Assembly (NCBI GenBank): GCA_945905925.1
Contig: CAMDQN010000013.1
Span: forward strand, 1 to 64,000
Reading direction: 5' to 3'
Length of the DNA: 64,000 nucleotides
From: Singulisphaera sp. GP187
Lineage (GTDB): Bacteria > Planctomycetota > Planctomycetia > Gemmatales > Gemmataceae
The notes beneath the pieces are model-generated. The model saw nothing but the letters and a program-made list of their open reading frames with translations, was not told where the DNA came from and did not search any database. Below are positions 17,480-26,494 of the stretch, piece by piece. A program made the translations under genes and the position numbers. Each line of letters starts with the position of its first letter. Position 1 is the first letter of the stretch.

Positions 17480-18427
17480 TCATTCGTCGGCGGAAGAGCG
17501 GTCACGGCGCTTGATCATGGTGCAGCGGTTGCCGGTCGAGTTGTACCGCACTTCGTCCATGAAGGCGCGCATCAGCAGGATGCCGCGCCCGCTGGCGCGT
17601 TCGAGGAAATCGTCGTCGGTCGGGTCCGGGAGCTTGCTCACGTCGAACCCCGGTCCTTGATCCACGATGACGAACGTTCCCTGCGAGGGGGTGAGCCGCG
17701 CCGTGACTCGCACACGGCGCGCGCCGTAGGGTTCGAGGGACCGGCGCTCGCGGGCCAACTTGTGGAACGCCCCGTCGCCTCCTTCGCGCAACTCGGAACT
17801 GACTTCGAGGTTGCCGTGGTACATGGCGTTGAGCAGCGCCTCTTCGAGCGCGATCCCGGCCCGCGTCGCGCCGGTCAGGTCACACAGACCCATCTCGATG
17901 AGGTCTTCGCGGAACTGCGCGACCAGCGGCGGCACCAAACCCGGGTCGCTTTCGAGAATGTACCGCGAACTACGCCGAGTCATCCCTTTGAGTACCTGAT
18001 ACCGCCGGTGGGCGGCTTGTCCGACGGAGAGGACACGTTCGAGAACCGGAATGAGGTCGTTGGTGAGTGCCTGTTTGGGAACGTAGTCGGCAGCCCCGGC
18101 CTTGAGTGCGGCAACGGCAATCCGTTCGCTCCCACTCCCCGTCATCAGTACGACGGGGACGCGCGGGAATCGTTCGCGGACTTTCTCGACGAGGGTTAGC
18201 CCGTCCATCCGCGGCATGTTCATGTCGGTGAGGAGCAGTGCCGGTTGCGACTGGGTGACGGCTGCGAACGCCTCCTCGCCGTTGCGAGCGTACACGATCT
18301 TCCAGCCGCCGTGCTGATCGAGGATCCGACCGACGTATCGCTGTTCGAGGAGCGAATCGTCGGTCACCAGAATCACGGGCAATTCCGGCACCGCTGGGGG
18401 CGTAGTGGGAGTTGACGGGCCGGCCAT
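17480..18427 (-). CDS. Response regulator fused to RsbW-like HATPase
   Basis: The product has 315 residues from the ATG at 18427. Residues 17-135 are a receiver domain with acidic pair D23/D24, phospho-acceptor D68 (LLLTDMNMPRMDG), T96 and K118. Residues 160-310 are a GHKL ATPase of the anti-sigma/serine-kinase type, with an N-box (EEALLNAMYHGN, N200), G1 box DQGPGFD and G2 box GRGILLMRAF. There is no dimerisation/phospho-His domain, so it is not a normal hybrid kinase. A partner-switching role, where phosphorylation of the receiver gates binding of an anti-anti-sigma partner, is inferred. It is 60 bp upstream of paralogue A on the same strand. Confidence 0.88.
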   Translation of the reverse strand: MAGPSTPTTPPAVPELPVILVTDDSLLEQRYVGRILDQHGGWKIVYARNGEEAFAAVTQSQPALLLTDMNMPRMDGLTLVEKVRERFPRVPVVLMTGSGSERIAVAALKAGAADYVPKQALTNDLIPVLERVLSVGQAAHRRYQVLKGMTRRSSRYILESDPGLVPPLVAQFREDLIEMGLCDLTGATRAGIALEEALLNAMYHGNLEVSSELREGGDGAFHKLARERRSLEPYGARRVRVTARLTPSQGTFVIVDQGPGFDVSKLPDPTDDDFLERASGRGILLMRAFMDEVRYNSTGNRCTMIKRRDRSSADE

Positions 18428-18777
18428 AGGCGGCAATCTCGAGACGCAGACACAGGGCGACGTGTGCAAGTACACTAGCAGATTCTCTGCCCAGTGTCAC
18501 CGCCCACTGGTTCGCCGAGAGGCTATTGCGCGTTCGGCGTGCGCCAGGATTTGCAAGTGTTGGTGCGGGTCGCAAAAGTGCGTTACCCCAATCGTCTTGG
18601 CGTTCAAGCGGTTTATCTCGGCTGGTCTAGAGTTACGCAGTTGGTGTTCGACTTCTCGGTTCCAGGGGTTGAAACCCAGGAACCGAACCAACTGCGTAAC
18701 TCCTACCTTTATCTTCTCTGTACCCTTGTGACTCTGTGGTTAACTTATCTTCTGCTGGAAGGCCTTCCGAGACAGCC
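18428..18777. other. 350-bp divergent intergenic region
   Basis: This gap separates the divergent response regulator and mmsA genes, and must hold the promoters of both. The only structure I can support is the nested palindrome at 18630-18702. The sequence around 18710-18777 is AT-richer than its surroundings, which would suit an mmsA promoter, but no exact promoter elements can be called. Confidence 0.6.
18630..18702. repeat. Nested inverted repeat upstream of mmsA
   Basis: The outer arms 18630-18644 and 18688-18702 are perfect over 15 bp. An inner stem pairs 18657-18663 with 18679-18685. The structure ends 76 bp before the mmsA ATG. It has the look of an interspersed palindrome, though a regulatory role cannot be excluded. 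Confidence 0.75.
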
Positions 18778-20202
18778 ATGAAATACCCCGCGATTCAGAA
18801 CTTCGTCGGTGGTCGTGCGAGCGAGTGCCGCGGCGAACACGCCGAGGTGATTTCGCCGCTCGACGGCACGCACCTTTCGCGTGTGCCGCTCTCCTCGACA
18901 GCAGATGTCGATGCGGCTGTTCGCAGTGCGTCGGCGGCGTTTCCCGCGTGGTCGGCCGAGACGCTCAGACAGCGGTCACAGGTCGCCTACGCTTACCGCG
19001 AACTGCTCCGCAAACACATCGACGAAATCGCTGGACTGATTCACGAAGAGAACGGCAAGACACTCGATGAAGCCCGTGCGGAGATCGTTCGCGCGATTGA
19101 AGTTACCGAGTTCGCATGTTCGCTGCCGCAACTGGCGTGCGGAGAGGTGCTGGAAGTGAGCAAGGGCGTCGAGTGCCGCGTCGAGCGCGCGCCGCTGGGG
19201 GTGGTTGCGTCCATCACGCCATTTAACTTCCCGGCGATGGTACCGCACTGGACCATTCCAATCGCGCTCACGCTTGGCAACACGATGGTATTCAAGCCGT
19301 CGGAAAAAGTGCCGCTCACAACGAACCGCACCGCGGAGTTGCTTGCCAAAGCCGGGTTGCCGGCGGGCGTGTTCAACGTCGTTCACGGGCAGAAAACGGT
19401 GGTCGAATCTCTCTGCGATCACGCTGAAGTGAAGGCAATCACGTTCGTCGGTTCGACGGCGGTCGCCAAGAGCGTCTACGTCCGCGCGACGAGTCGCCTC
19501 AAACGCGTACTCGCGCTCGGCGGCGCGAAGAACCACCTGATCGTGCTACCCGACGCGCAAGTCGGCCCGACCGCCGCGAACGTCGTCGCGTCGATGGCTG
19601 GTTGCGCCGGGCAGCGGTGCATGGCCGCGGCGTCGATGCTCGCGGTCGGAGCGGTGGACCCGATCATTCAGCAAGTTTGCGACGAAGCCCGAAAGATGGT
19701 TCTCGGGAAGACCCTCGGCCCGGTGATCTCGGCTGCATCGAAAGCGCGAATTGAGGGCTTCATCGCGGAGGCCGAAGCCGCCGGTGCGCGGGTGCTGGTG
19801 GATGGTCGAGGGGCGGTTGTTCCCGGTCGCGAGGGCGGGTTCTACATCGGTGCCACGGTCATCGACCACGTGCGTCCCGACATGCGGATCGCACAGGAAG
19901 AAGTCTTCGGCCCGGTGCTGGCGATCATCCGTGCGCGTGACGTGGACGAGGCGATCGCCATCGAAAACGCTTCGCCCTACGGCAACGCCGCGGCCGTTTA
20001 CACCACCAACGGCGCACAGGCGCGAATGATCGCGCGGCGTGCGAGTGCCGGCATGATCGGCGTGAATGTCGGGGTGCCGGTGCCGCTGGAGCCGTTCGGG
20101 TTCGGTGGGTGGAACGACTCGCGGTTTGGCGTCTGCGACATCACCGGTAAGAGTTCGATCGAGTTCTGGACTCAGTCGAAGAAGATTACGACCCGCTGGT
20201 AA
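18778..20202 (+). CDS. mmsA: CoA-acylating methylmalonate-semialdehyde dehydrogenase
   Basis: The product has 474 residues from the ATG at 18778. It is an aldehyde dehydrogenase of the MmsA type: NAD motif ITPFNFPAMVPHW near 146-158, FVGSTAVAK (223-231), and the catalytic cysteine C281 in the MmsA-specific GQRCMAA. These enzymes turn methylmalonate semialdehyde or malonate semialdehyde into propionyl- or acetyl-CoA, in valine and inositol breakdown. Length (about 490) is slightly short but complete. No other valine or inositol genes are adjacent. It converges on the glycolate oxidase operon. Confidence 0.9.
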   Translation: MKYPAIQNFVGGRASECRGEHAEVISPLDGTHLSRVPLSSTADVDAAVRSASAAFPAWSAETLRQRSQVAYAYRELLRKHIDEIAGLIHEENGKTLDEARAEIVRAIEVTEFACSLPQLACGEVLEVSKGVECRVERAPLGVVASITPFNFPAMVPHWTIPIALTLGNTMVFKPSEKVPLTTNRTAELLAKAGLPAGVFNVVHGQKTVVESLCDHAEVKAITFVGSTAVAKSVYVRATSRLKRVLALGGAKNHLIVLPDAQVGPTAANVVASMAGCAGQRCMAAASMLAVGAVDPIIQQVCDEARKMVLGKTLGPVISAASKARIEGFIAEAEAAGARVLVDGRGAVVPGREGGFYIGATVIDHVRPDMRIAQEEVFGPVLAIIRARDVDEAIAIENASPYGNAAAVYTTNGAQARMIARRASAGMIGVNVGVPVPLEPFGFGGWNDSRFGVCDITGKSSIEFWTQSKKITTRW

Positions 20203-20270
20203 ACGAGGAGGCGCGATGTGTCGTTGCGTCACACAGAGAAAGAGCATGGGCACGCGGTACTTCTGCCAAT

Positions 20271-20326
20271 GAGCCGCGACTGCCAGGGGACAAGCAGCCT
20301 AAACCACTCCCTCGCTGTCGCGGCTC
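20271..20326. terminator. Hairpin between convergent mmsA and glcF
   Basis: A perfect 10-bp stem pairs 20271-20280 with 20317-20326. A weaker inner pairing (CAGGGGA with TCCCTCG) lies within the loop. It is in the middle of the 170-bp gap between two converging genes, where termination of both is expected. The rest of the gap shows nothing else. Confidence 0.55.
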
Positions 20327-20372
20327 GTTGCGGGCTACACATTTCCTTAAAAGCGTTCTCACGGGCCGCACA

Positions 20373-21758
20373 TCAGCCCCCGATCTCCTTCGGCATCTCA
20401 CCGCTGTAACTCGCCCACAGCGCATCCACTGGGTGAGCGCACCACACATCGGGTTCGAGGGCCTTCAGGTGCCGCGTGATCTGCATTAGGCAGCCGACGT
20501 TGCCTGTGAAAAGCGCCTTCGCACCGGTCGCCGCGATGTTCGTCGTCTTTCGTTTCCCCAAGCGGTCTGCCATTTCAGGTTGCGTCAGGTTGTAGCTGCC
20601 GGCCGCGCCGCAACAGAGTTCACTTTCGGGGAGCGGGATCAGTTCCAGGCCCGGGATCATTTCGAGCAACTGACGCGGTTGTTTGAAGATCTGTTGCGCG
20701 TGCCTGAGGTGGCAGGCGTCGTGGTACGTCGCCTTGATGTTCAGCGGGTGGTTGGGCTTCACCGGGCCGAGTTCCATCAGGAACTCGCTGATGTCCCGCA
20801 CCTTGCTCTGGAACCGCGCCGCGACCTCCGCGTGCGGCGTGTTGTGCATCATGTGCGCGTAGTCTTTCAGTTGATAGCCGCAACCGGCCGCGTTCGTGAT
20901 GATCGCGTCGAGCGACTTGAAACGCTCCGCATCGGTCGCGCCGAACGCTTCGCAGTTCGCCGCCGCGAAGTCGCGTGCAGGAGCTTCTTCCGCCGAGTGG
21001 TAGTGCAGTGCGCCGCAACACCCCTGACTCCGCGGAATCCACACCTCGCAGCCGTTCGCCTGAAGCACCTTCGCGGTCGCGTAATTCGTTTCGGGATAGA
21101 GCGAATCCGCCACGCATCCCAGGAATAGCGCGACGCGTGCTCGCGGCTTGCCTTCGGGTTCCAGTACTTCCGGTAACTGCCCGTAATGCGGCTTCAACTT
21201 CGGGAGCATCTGCTTCATGCTGCGGAGTGATTCCGGCATCAATCCCATGATGCCGCTTTTCTCGGTCAACCAGTCGAGGCCGGTCCACTGCATGAGCCGG
21301 GCTGGGGCGAGCGAAACGCGATTGCGCCATCTGTAGGGAAACACGTGGAACAGCAGAAACTTCTGAAGCGCGTTGAGCGATTGGATCTGCCGCCCGGGTT
21401 CGAGTTCGTTCATGAACTCGCGGAACGGTTCGAGGATGCGTCCATACTGCACGCCCGACGGGCACGCGGTTTCGCACGCGCGACAGTTGAGGCACAGGTC
21501 GAGGTGCTGCTTCACGTCGTTGTCGAGTTCGAGCGTGCCATCGATCACGCTCCGCATCAGGTAGATGCGTCCGCGTGGCGAGTCGGCCTCGTTGGACGTT
21601 TCGACGTAGGTTGGGCAACTCGCGGTGCAGAGACCGCAGTGTACGCAGTCGAGTACGAGTTCGTAATCGACTTTTGGCCCGTGCGAAGTCGGGCACGCGC
21701 TTTCGGCGTGCGGAACAACGGGCAGTGCTGTTTTCGTCGGCGTGGCGGTAGCGGACAT
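20373..21758 (-). CDS. glcF: Glycolate oxidase iron-sulfur subunit
   Basis: The 461-residue protein carries two 4Fe-4S motifs, C38-x2-C41-x2-C44-x3-C48 and C89-x2-C92-x2-C95-x3-C99. Two CCG domains follow, seen as QGCCGALHYHS and SELCCGAAGSYN. This is the GlcF layout (related to heterodisulfide reductase HdrD), which passes electrons from glycolate oxidation to the membrane quinone pool. It is the last gene of the glcD-membrane protein-glcE-glcF run and starts 50 nt after glcE stops. Lactate or other 2-hydroxyacids are possible alternative substrates. Confidence 0.93.
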   Translation of the reverse strand: MSATATPTKTALPVVPHAESACPTSHGPKVDYELVLDCVHCGLCTASCPTYVETSNEADSPRGRIYLMRSVIDGTLELDNDVKQHLDLCLNCRACETACPSGVQYGRILEPFREFMNELEPGRQIQSLNALQKFLLFHVFPYRWRNRVSLAPARLMQWTGLDWLTEKSGIMGLMPESLRSMKQMLPKLKPHYGQLPEVLEPEGKPRARVALFLGCVADSLYPETNYATAKVLQANGCEVWIPRSQGCCGALHYHSAEEAPARDFAAANCEAFGATDAERFKSLDAIITNAAGCGYQLKDYAHMMHNTPHAEVAARFQSKVRDISEFLMELGPVKPNHPLNIKATYHDACHLRHAQQIFKQPRQLLEMIPGLELIPLPESELCCGAAGSYNLTQPEMADRLGKRKTTNIAATGAKALFTGNVGCLMQITRHLKALEPDVWCAHPVDALWASYSGEMPKEIGG

Positions 21759-21808
21759 ATCGAATGTGGCTTGGTTGTGTGGTTAGCGTCGGACCCGGAG
21801 GGTCCGAA

Positions 21809-22963
21809 TTAGTCGGCGAACATCCGGCCGGGGTTGAACACGTTATCAGTGTCGAGCGTCTTCTTGACGTGCCGCATCAGTTCCCACGCTGGCGGCTGCG
21901 ACGCGCCGGCGCCGCGACGAACCGTCGCGCCTTCAGGGAGTGTCTCGCCGTGCGACCAGATCACGCCGCTCAGAGCGTGCGCGTGGAGGATCGTATTCGC
22001 GGGTAGATTCGTAACGGTCTCGGCCAACTTGCTCGGAAGCACGCACACCTTCCCGATACACCGCGATTCGGGCCGCAGTTGTAACGCGGTCAGCGCCGCG
22101 CAGAATGCTGTGTCAGGGAATTCGGCCGCGTCGCGCACGGGAGCGGACTTTAGTTCGTCGAGAAGGGTGGAAACCTGCCACCGCACCGCTGCGAACTTCT
22201 CCTCGAAGCCAACGAAGACGGTCCATTCCTGTTCGGAGGCAAGTGGGCGGCGTCTGCCGTCTGCCGCTTCACCAACGCGCCAAGCAGTCTGATTCAACAA
22301 CTCAACCGCGACCGGGCGCGTTTTCGAAGACGCAACGATATCGAGCACCGCGCCGAGCGAAGCGGAGTCGCAACCGAATACCACTGACCCTGCGGCTTCC
22401 GGCTTCGGCTTAACCTTCAGCGTGAGTTGCGTCACCACGCCGAGCGTGCCCAGCGCGCCGATTTGCAACTTCATCAGGTCGTAGCCGGCCACGTTCTTTA
22501 CCACTCGCCCGCCGGCCTTCACTTCCACGCCGTCGTCAGTTACGAACGAAATGCCGATCACGTAGTCGCGGAGCGTGCCGTAACCCAGTCGTCGCGGGCC
22601 GCTCGCGTTGATCGCCACCGCGCCGCCCAGCGTGGCCTTTTCAGGTGAAGCCACGTCCACCGGAAGCCACTGCCCTTCCTTCGCGAGTTCCGCCTGTACC
22701 GCGGCCACCGTCGTGCCAGCGCGCACGGTGATGGTCATGTCGCGCGCCGGGTAGTCGATCACCCCTGCAATTGCCGTCGTGTCGCACGCGACGCCCGGCT
22801 TGCTCGGCGGAAGTCCGATGTCGAGCGTTGTCCGCCCGCCGACGGGGTACAGCCCATGCTTCGCGGCGCGAGTCTGCGACACGAGCGCGCACAGGTCCGC
22901 GACGTTCGCGGGCAGCTCCACGGGTAGTGGAGCAGATGAGTCGATGGTGATGGAGTTGGCCAC
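21809..22963 (-). CDS. glcE: Glycolate oxidase FAD-binding subunit
   Basis: The product has 384 residues from a GTG at 22963; upstream in-frame sequence is Arg-rich and unlike the family. It has the FAD-binding type-4 fold: YPVGGRTTLDIG, a VDVASPEKATLGGAVAINASG cofactor block and GRVVKNVAGYDLMKLQIGALGTLG, typical of GlcE. GlcE works with GlcD and GlcF in membrane-linked oxidation of glycolate to glyoxylate. The C-terminal MRHVKKTLDTDNVFNPGRM is the family end motif. The gene follows the small membrane protein with a 109-nt gap. The GTG start is the least certain part. Confidence 0.9.
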   Translation of the reverse strand: MANSITIDSSAPLPVELPANVADLCALVSQTRAAKHGLYPVGGRTTLDIGLPPSKPGVACDTTAIAGVIDYPARDMTITVRAGTTVAAVQAELAKEGQWLPVDVASPEKATLGGAVAINASGPRRLGYGTLRDYVIGISFVTDDGVEVKAGGRVVKNVAGYDLMKLQIGALGTLGVVTQLTLKVKPKPEAAGSVVFGCDSASLGAVLDIVASSKTRPVAVELLNQTAWRVGEAADGRRRPLASEQEWTVFVGFEEKFAAVRWQVSTLLDELKSAPVRDAAEFPDTAFCAALTALQLRPESRCIGKVCVLPSKLAETVTNLPANTILHAHALSGVIWSHGETLPEGATVRRGAGASQPPAWELMRHVKKTLDTDNVFNPGRMFAD

Positions 22964-23072
22964 GGTTGCGGAGTGTCTCGGTCGGGGAGAACGACCGTGG
23001 TGTTGTATGAACCGCGCGGCGCGCGGTCGCGGGGTCAGTGTTTCTCGGTCGAGGCTTTCGCGGTTCTCGGTT

Positions 23073-23402
23073 TCAGCGGGCGTCGTCGCGAGCGTTTTCC
23101 ACCGGGCGGACCGCGACCACCGCCCCAGCGCCAAACACGACCACCGCGACACACAGGCAAATGCCCAGTTCGATCCCGTTGAGGATCCACACGACCTGCG
23201 CAAGTGACCGCGGTTCGGCCGGGTTCTCGGACATCGCTAACAGAAGACCGGCCGTCGCCGCGAGCGGTAGCGGGGTCAATGCCACCAACCCGAGCACGCG
23301 CGCAGGTGTCCCGACAACGACGCGCGTTCTGGTGACGGCCAACCGGCCGCGACACAGCGCCAGCACCCCCACGACGGTAAGTACGATCTCGAAACCGAGC
23401 AT
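23073..23402 (-). CDS. Small membrane protein within the glycolate oxidase operon
   Basis: The product has 109 residues from the ATG at 23402, 32 nt after glcD stops. Three hydrophobic stretches are visible (about residues 2-16, 36-56 and 71-95), with a polar ENPAEPRSL loop between the second and third. I do not recognise a family. It sits between glcD and glcE, so it might help anchor the peripheral GlcDEF complex or share its quinone link; that is an inference from position only. A shadow ORF is possible, but its codon use and clean spacing argue for a real gene. Confidence 0.65.
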   Translation of the reverse strand: MLGFEIVLTVVGVLALCRGRLAVTRTRVVVGTPARVLGLVALTPLPLAATAGLLLAMSENPAEPRSLAQVVWILNGIELGICLCVAVVVFGAGAVVAVRPVENARDDAR

Positions 23403-23434
23403 CAACCGCGCTCCCGAAAGTTGGCGCTGTGCCG

Positions 23435-24925
23435 TCACACCGCAGCGCGGCGCCCGGGCTTGGTTTGCCCGACGAAGCTCGATGGCTCGGAACACCCGCC
23501 GGCGGTCGGCAGCATCTTCCCCGGACTACACCGGCTGTCCGGGTTGAAAGCGGTGCGCAACCTTACCATGTAGTGCAGGTCGTCGGGCGTGAACATGAGC
23601 GGCATGAAGTCGATCTTCTCGACACCGATCCCGTGCTCGCCCGTGACGCTGCCGCCGAGGTTGATGCACTCCGACAGGATCTCGTGGCTCGCGTCCATCA
23701 CCGCTTTCACTTGCAGCGGGTCGCGCTCGTCGAACATCAGGATCGGGTGAACGTTGCCGTCGCCCGCGTGAAACACGTTGCAGATGCCGAGTTTGTATTT
23801 CTTCGCGGTGGCTTGGATGTGGCGCATGATCTCCGGGAGCTTCGTGCGAGGCACGACGCCGTCTTGTGTGCAGTAACTGGGATACCCTAACCGGCCGATG
23901 GTGCCGAACGCTTGCTTTCGCGCCTTCCACAATGCCATGCGTTCGGCTTCGGTGTTCGCCTTCCTTACTTCGCGTGCGTTGTTCTTCTTCGCGATGCCTT
24001 CGATGCGATCCGCTTCTTCCTGAAGCCCGGCCGCGAGTCCATCGACCTCCATGATGACGACCGCCTCGGCGTCGAGCGGGAAGCCGAACTTGAACGCGGC
24101 TTCGACTGCCGAAAGCATCGTTTTGTCGAGCAGTTCGAGCGCTGCTGGAACGATGCCGGCACCGATGATGTCGCTGATGGTGTTAGTGGCGTCGTCGATG
24201 GTCTCGAACACGCCGAGCAGCGTGCGGTACGCTTCCGGGTTCTTGGTCAAGCGTACCCACACTTTGGAAACGACACCGAACGTGCCTTCGCTTCCAACAA
24301 TCGCGCCGGTAAGGTCGTAGCCCGGCGTGTCTTCGGTGGGTCCGCCACAGATCACAACGCGGCCATCAGGCAGCACGAGTTCGACACCGAGAATGTGATT
24401 AACGGTGACGCCATACTTCAGCGTGTGCGGCCCGCCGGAGTTGGTCGCGACGTTCCCGCCGATGGTGCAGGCGCCCTGGCTCGACGGGTCTGGCGCGTAG
24501 TGAAGGCCGTGTGGCTTGAGTGCGTTGGTGAGCCACACGTTCACGACGCCCGGTTCAACGACCGCGTACCGGTCTCGCACATTCACTTCGAGGATGCGTT
24601 TCATGCGTGCGAGCGCAATCATGACGCCGCCGCCGACGAGGACACACCCGCCCGCGAGGCTTGTCCCGGCTCCGCGAGCGAGGAACGACACGCCGAGTTC
24701 GTTGCACGCTTTCACGATGCCGACGATGTGTTCCGTGCTCGTAGGGAACACAACGACGTTTGGTTTAGTCTTCGCGATGGTGAACCCATCGCACTCGTAC
24801 GCGGCCATGTCCGCGGCGGCGGTGAGCACGTTGTCGTTCCCGACAACGGCCTTCATCCGCGCGACGAGTGCCACGTGTGAGAAGCCCGGAGCCGCGGTCG
24901 GGGCGGGAGGGGTGAGGGTGTTCAT
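23435..24925 (-). CDS. glcD: Glycolate oxidase FAD-linked catalytic subunit
   Basis: The product has 496 residues from the ATG at 24925; further upstream is a palindrome, not coding. FAD type-4 motifs are clear: SFLARGAGTSLAGGC, YAPDPSSQGACTIGGNVATNSGG, and TPGYDLTGAIVGSEGTFG. The C-terminal domain has GDGNVHPILMFD, GEHGIGVEK and a FNPDSRCSPGKM end motif. GlcD oxidises glycolate (or a related 2-hydroxyacid) to glyoxylate. It opens the operon glcD-membrane protein-glcE-glcF. A 23-bp perfect palindrome lies 56 bp upstream of its start. Confidence 0.95.
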   Translation of the reverse strand: MNTLTPPAPTAAPGFSHVALVARMKAVVGNDNVLTAAADMAAYECDGFTIAKTKPNVVVFPTSTEHIVGIVKACNELGVSFLARGAGTSLAGGCVLVGGGVMIALARMKRILEVNVRDRYAVVEPGVVNVWLTNALKPHGLHYAPDPSSQGACTIGGNVATNSGGPHTLKYGVTVNHILGVELVLPDGRVVICGGPTEDTPGYDLTGAIVGSEGTFGVVSKVWVRLTKNPEAYRTLLGVFETIDDATNTISDIIGAGIVPAALELLDKTMLSAVEAAFKFGFPLDAEAVVIMEVDGLAAGLQEEADRIEGIAKKNNAREVRKANTEAERMALWKARKQAFGTIGRLGYPSYCTQDGVVPRTKLPEIMRHIQATAKKYKLGICNVFHAGDGNVHPILMFDERDPLQVKAVMDASHEILSECINLGGSVTGEHGIGVEKIDFMPLMFTPDDLHYMVRLRTAFNPDSRCSPGKMLPTAGGCSEPSSFVGQTKPGRRAAV

Positions 24926-24980
24926 ACTGGTAGTGTAGCAGCGAAGTGATGTGGCGAAACGTCTCGCGGAACGGAATCGA

Positions 24981-25051
24981 GCCGCGACCGGTGGGGATCG
25001 CGCAAAGCACCTTTGCTTTAGGTGCGTGGCGCGATCCCCACCGGTCGCGGC
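24981..25051. repeat. Perfect 23-bp inverted repeat upstream of glcD
   Basis: The arms 24981-25003 and 25029-25051 are exact reverse complements. A short inner stem (GCACCT/AGGTGC) nests in the loop. It fills most of the 147-bp gap between the phosphoesterase stop at 25073 and glcD, where it could terminate the upstream gene or form in the glcD leader. Confidence 0.85.
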
Positions 25052-25072
25052 TTGTTCTGTACGCAACTCGCC

Positions 25073-26365
25073 TCACCCCCTCTTTGCGGGGCGTTTGCCA
25101 CGGGTGCCGTACACATCCGCCACACGGCCGCTCTCTTCCAGCGCGACGTGATACCGCTGTTCCCCCTCGAGCCGGTGAACCGTCATGTGGTACGCCTTGC
25201 CCACCGTTGCCAGGTACGGCCGCTTCTCCGGCGTGTTTGGTGTGCGAAGCAGGCCCCACGAGCCGTCGCCCAAGTACGGAACGCCGTACTTGTCCACCAA
25301 CCCGCCCTTCAGCGGGTGGGTCCGCTTGAACGTGTGGTCGTGGTGTTCCAGCACCGCGTCCACGTTGTACTTCTCGAACAGCGGGCACCAGTGTAAACGG
25401 TTCGCCTCGCCCGTCCCGAACTTGTCCTTTACACCCTCCGGGGCACGGTACGACGGGTACGCCGGGACGTGGTTCGCCACGAGCAGGTGTGGTCGGTCCT
25501 GGCGCTCCGCCAGCGCCGAATCGAGCCAGTCCGTTTGGTCGCCGCCGATCTTCGCACAGTGCCCCGTGTCCAGCAGCACCAGGCTCAGGTAGTCGCCGAA
25601 GTCGAGAGTGCCGTAAGTGGTTTCCTTGTACAGCCCGTCGAACAATGGCAAGTAGTACGTCGCGTCCTCGCGTTTGGTGCTGTAGCCGCCTCGCACCTCG
25701 TGGTTGCCGATGCACGTCACCATCGGAATGAGCCGACCCTTCGGGTCGATCATGTGCTTCGTGTAGTTTTGGAGGAACTGGATCGCGGTCTTCGCGGAGG
25801 AACCGTTGTCGTAACCGAGGTCGCCACCGATGAGCGCGAAGTACGGTTCTTGTTTTGCCGCGATGATGTTCGTACCGATCGCGTGCGGCCCGGTGCCACA
25901 GTCGCCACCGGATACCCACTGGAACGTGTCGGTGGCCTTCGCGGGCATCGTGCGGAACCGGTGCGATTGCCCACCCTTCCCGATCTGAAGCAGGTACTCG
26001 GTTCCCGGCGTGAGACCGGTGAACTCAAAGCGGTGGACCTTCAAGTCCGTGTTGCCGAACGGCTTCGTTTCGACCGTGCCGGTCTTCCACTCGTCGCCAT
26101 CGCGCGGCACGACACGAACCGTGGTGGCGTCCTTGACCGGCCCGACCCACTGCGCGGTGATGGTCGTGGTCGGGTCGCGTTGCCATGTGAGGAACAGAGT
26201 GTCTTGCGGGGTGAGGTTGGTCGGGGTCGGGCTGATCACCGGGCGTGGCGAGGGCGCGACTTCGGCGGGGGCGTCCTGTGATCGCGAGTTGTGTCCCGCG
26301 ACGAACGCGGAGAGCAACCCGCCAGCAGAGGCACGCAGGAAGGCGCGACGGCTTGACGGCGTCAT
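25073..26365 (-). CDS. Tat-exported metallophosphoesterase (purple acid phosphatase-like)
   Basis: The product has 430 residues from the ATG at 26365. A Tat signal (SSRRAFLRASAGGLL) occupies residues 4-18. Residues 45-150 resemble the fibronectin-like N-terminal domain of purple acid phosphatases. The calcineurin-like domain follows with its five metal motifs: GGDCG, GGDLGYD, GNHE, ANHVP and HHDH. It probably releases phosphate from periplasmic monoesters with a dinuclear metal centre. The first motif is D-C-G rather than D-x-H, so the metal set may differ from classical enzymes. Confidence 0.9.
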   Translation of the reverse strand: MTPSSRRAFLRASAGGLLSAFVAGHNSRSQDAPAEVAPSPRPVISPTPTNLTPQDTLFLTWQRDPTTTITAQWVGPVKDATTVRVVPRDGDEWKTGTVETKPFGNTDLKVHRFEFTGLTPGTEYLLQIGKGGQSHRFRTMPAKATDTFQWVSGGDCGTGPHAIGTNIIAAKQEPYFALIGGDLGYDNGSSAKTAIQFLQNYTKHMIDPKGRLIPMVTCIGNHEVRGGYSTKREDATYYLPLFDGLYKETTYGTLDFGDYLSLVLLDTGHCAKIGGDQTDWLDSALAERQDRPHLLVANHVPAYPSYRAPEGVKDKFGTGEANRLHWCPLFEKYNVDAVLEHHDHTFKRTHPLKGGLVDKYGVPYLGDGSWGLLRTPNTPEKRPYLATVGKAYHMTVHRLEGEQRYHVALEESGRVADVYGTRGKRPAKRG

Positions 26366-26494
26366 GTGGCAGTGTGGGTTTCTTGGGTGTTTAGCGTGGT
26401 AGGGCAGCACTGACCATGGTGCGCGAGGGCGCGGGAAAAAGCGAGAGCGGAAGTCAAACTTTCGCACATCCTTCGCGCGAAGCAAACGAAGAAC

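Noticed and set aside
21809-23203. ATG start for glcE at 23203
   Set aside because: Upstream residues are Arg/Ser-rich, overlap the small membrane protein gene and lack family similarity; GTG at 22963 is preferred.
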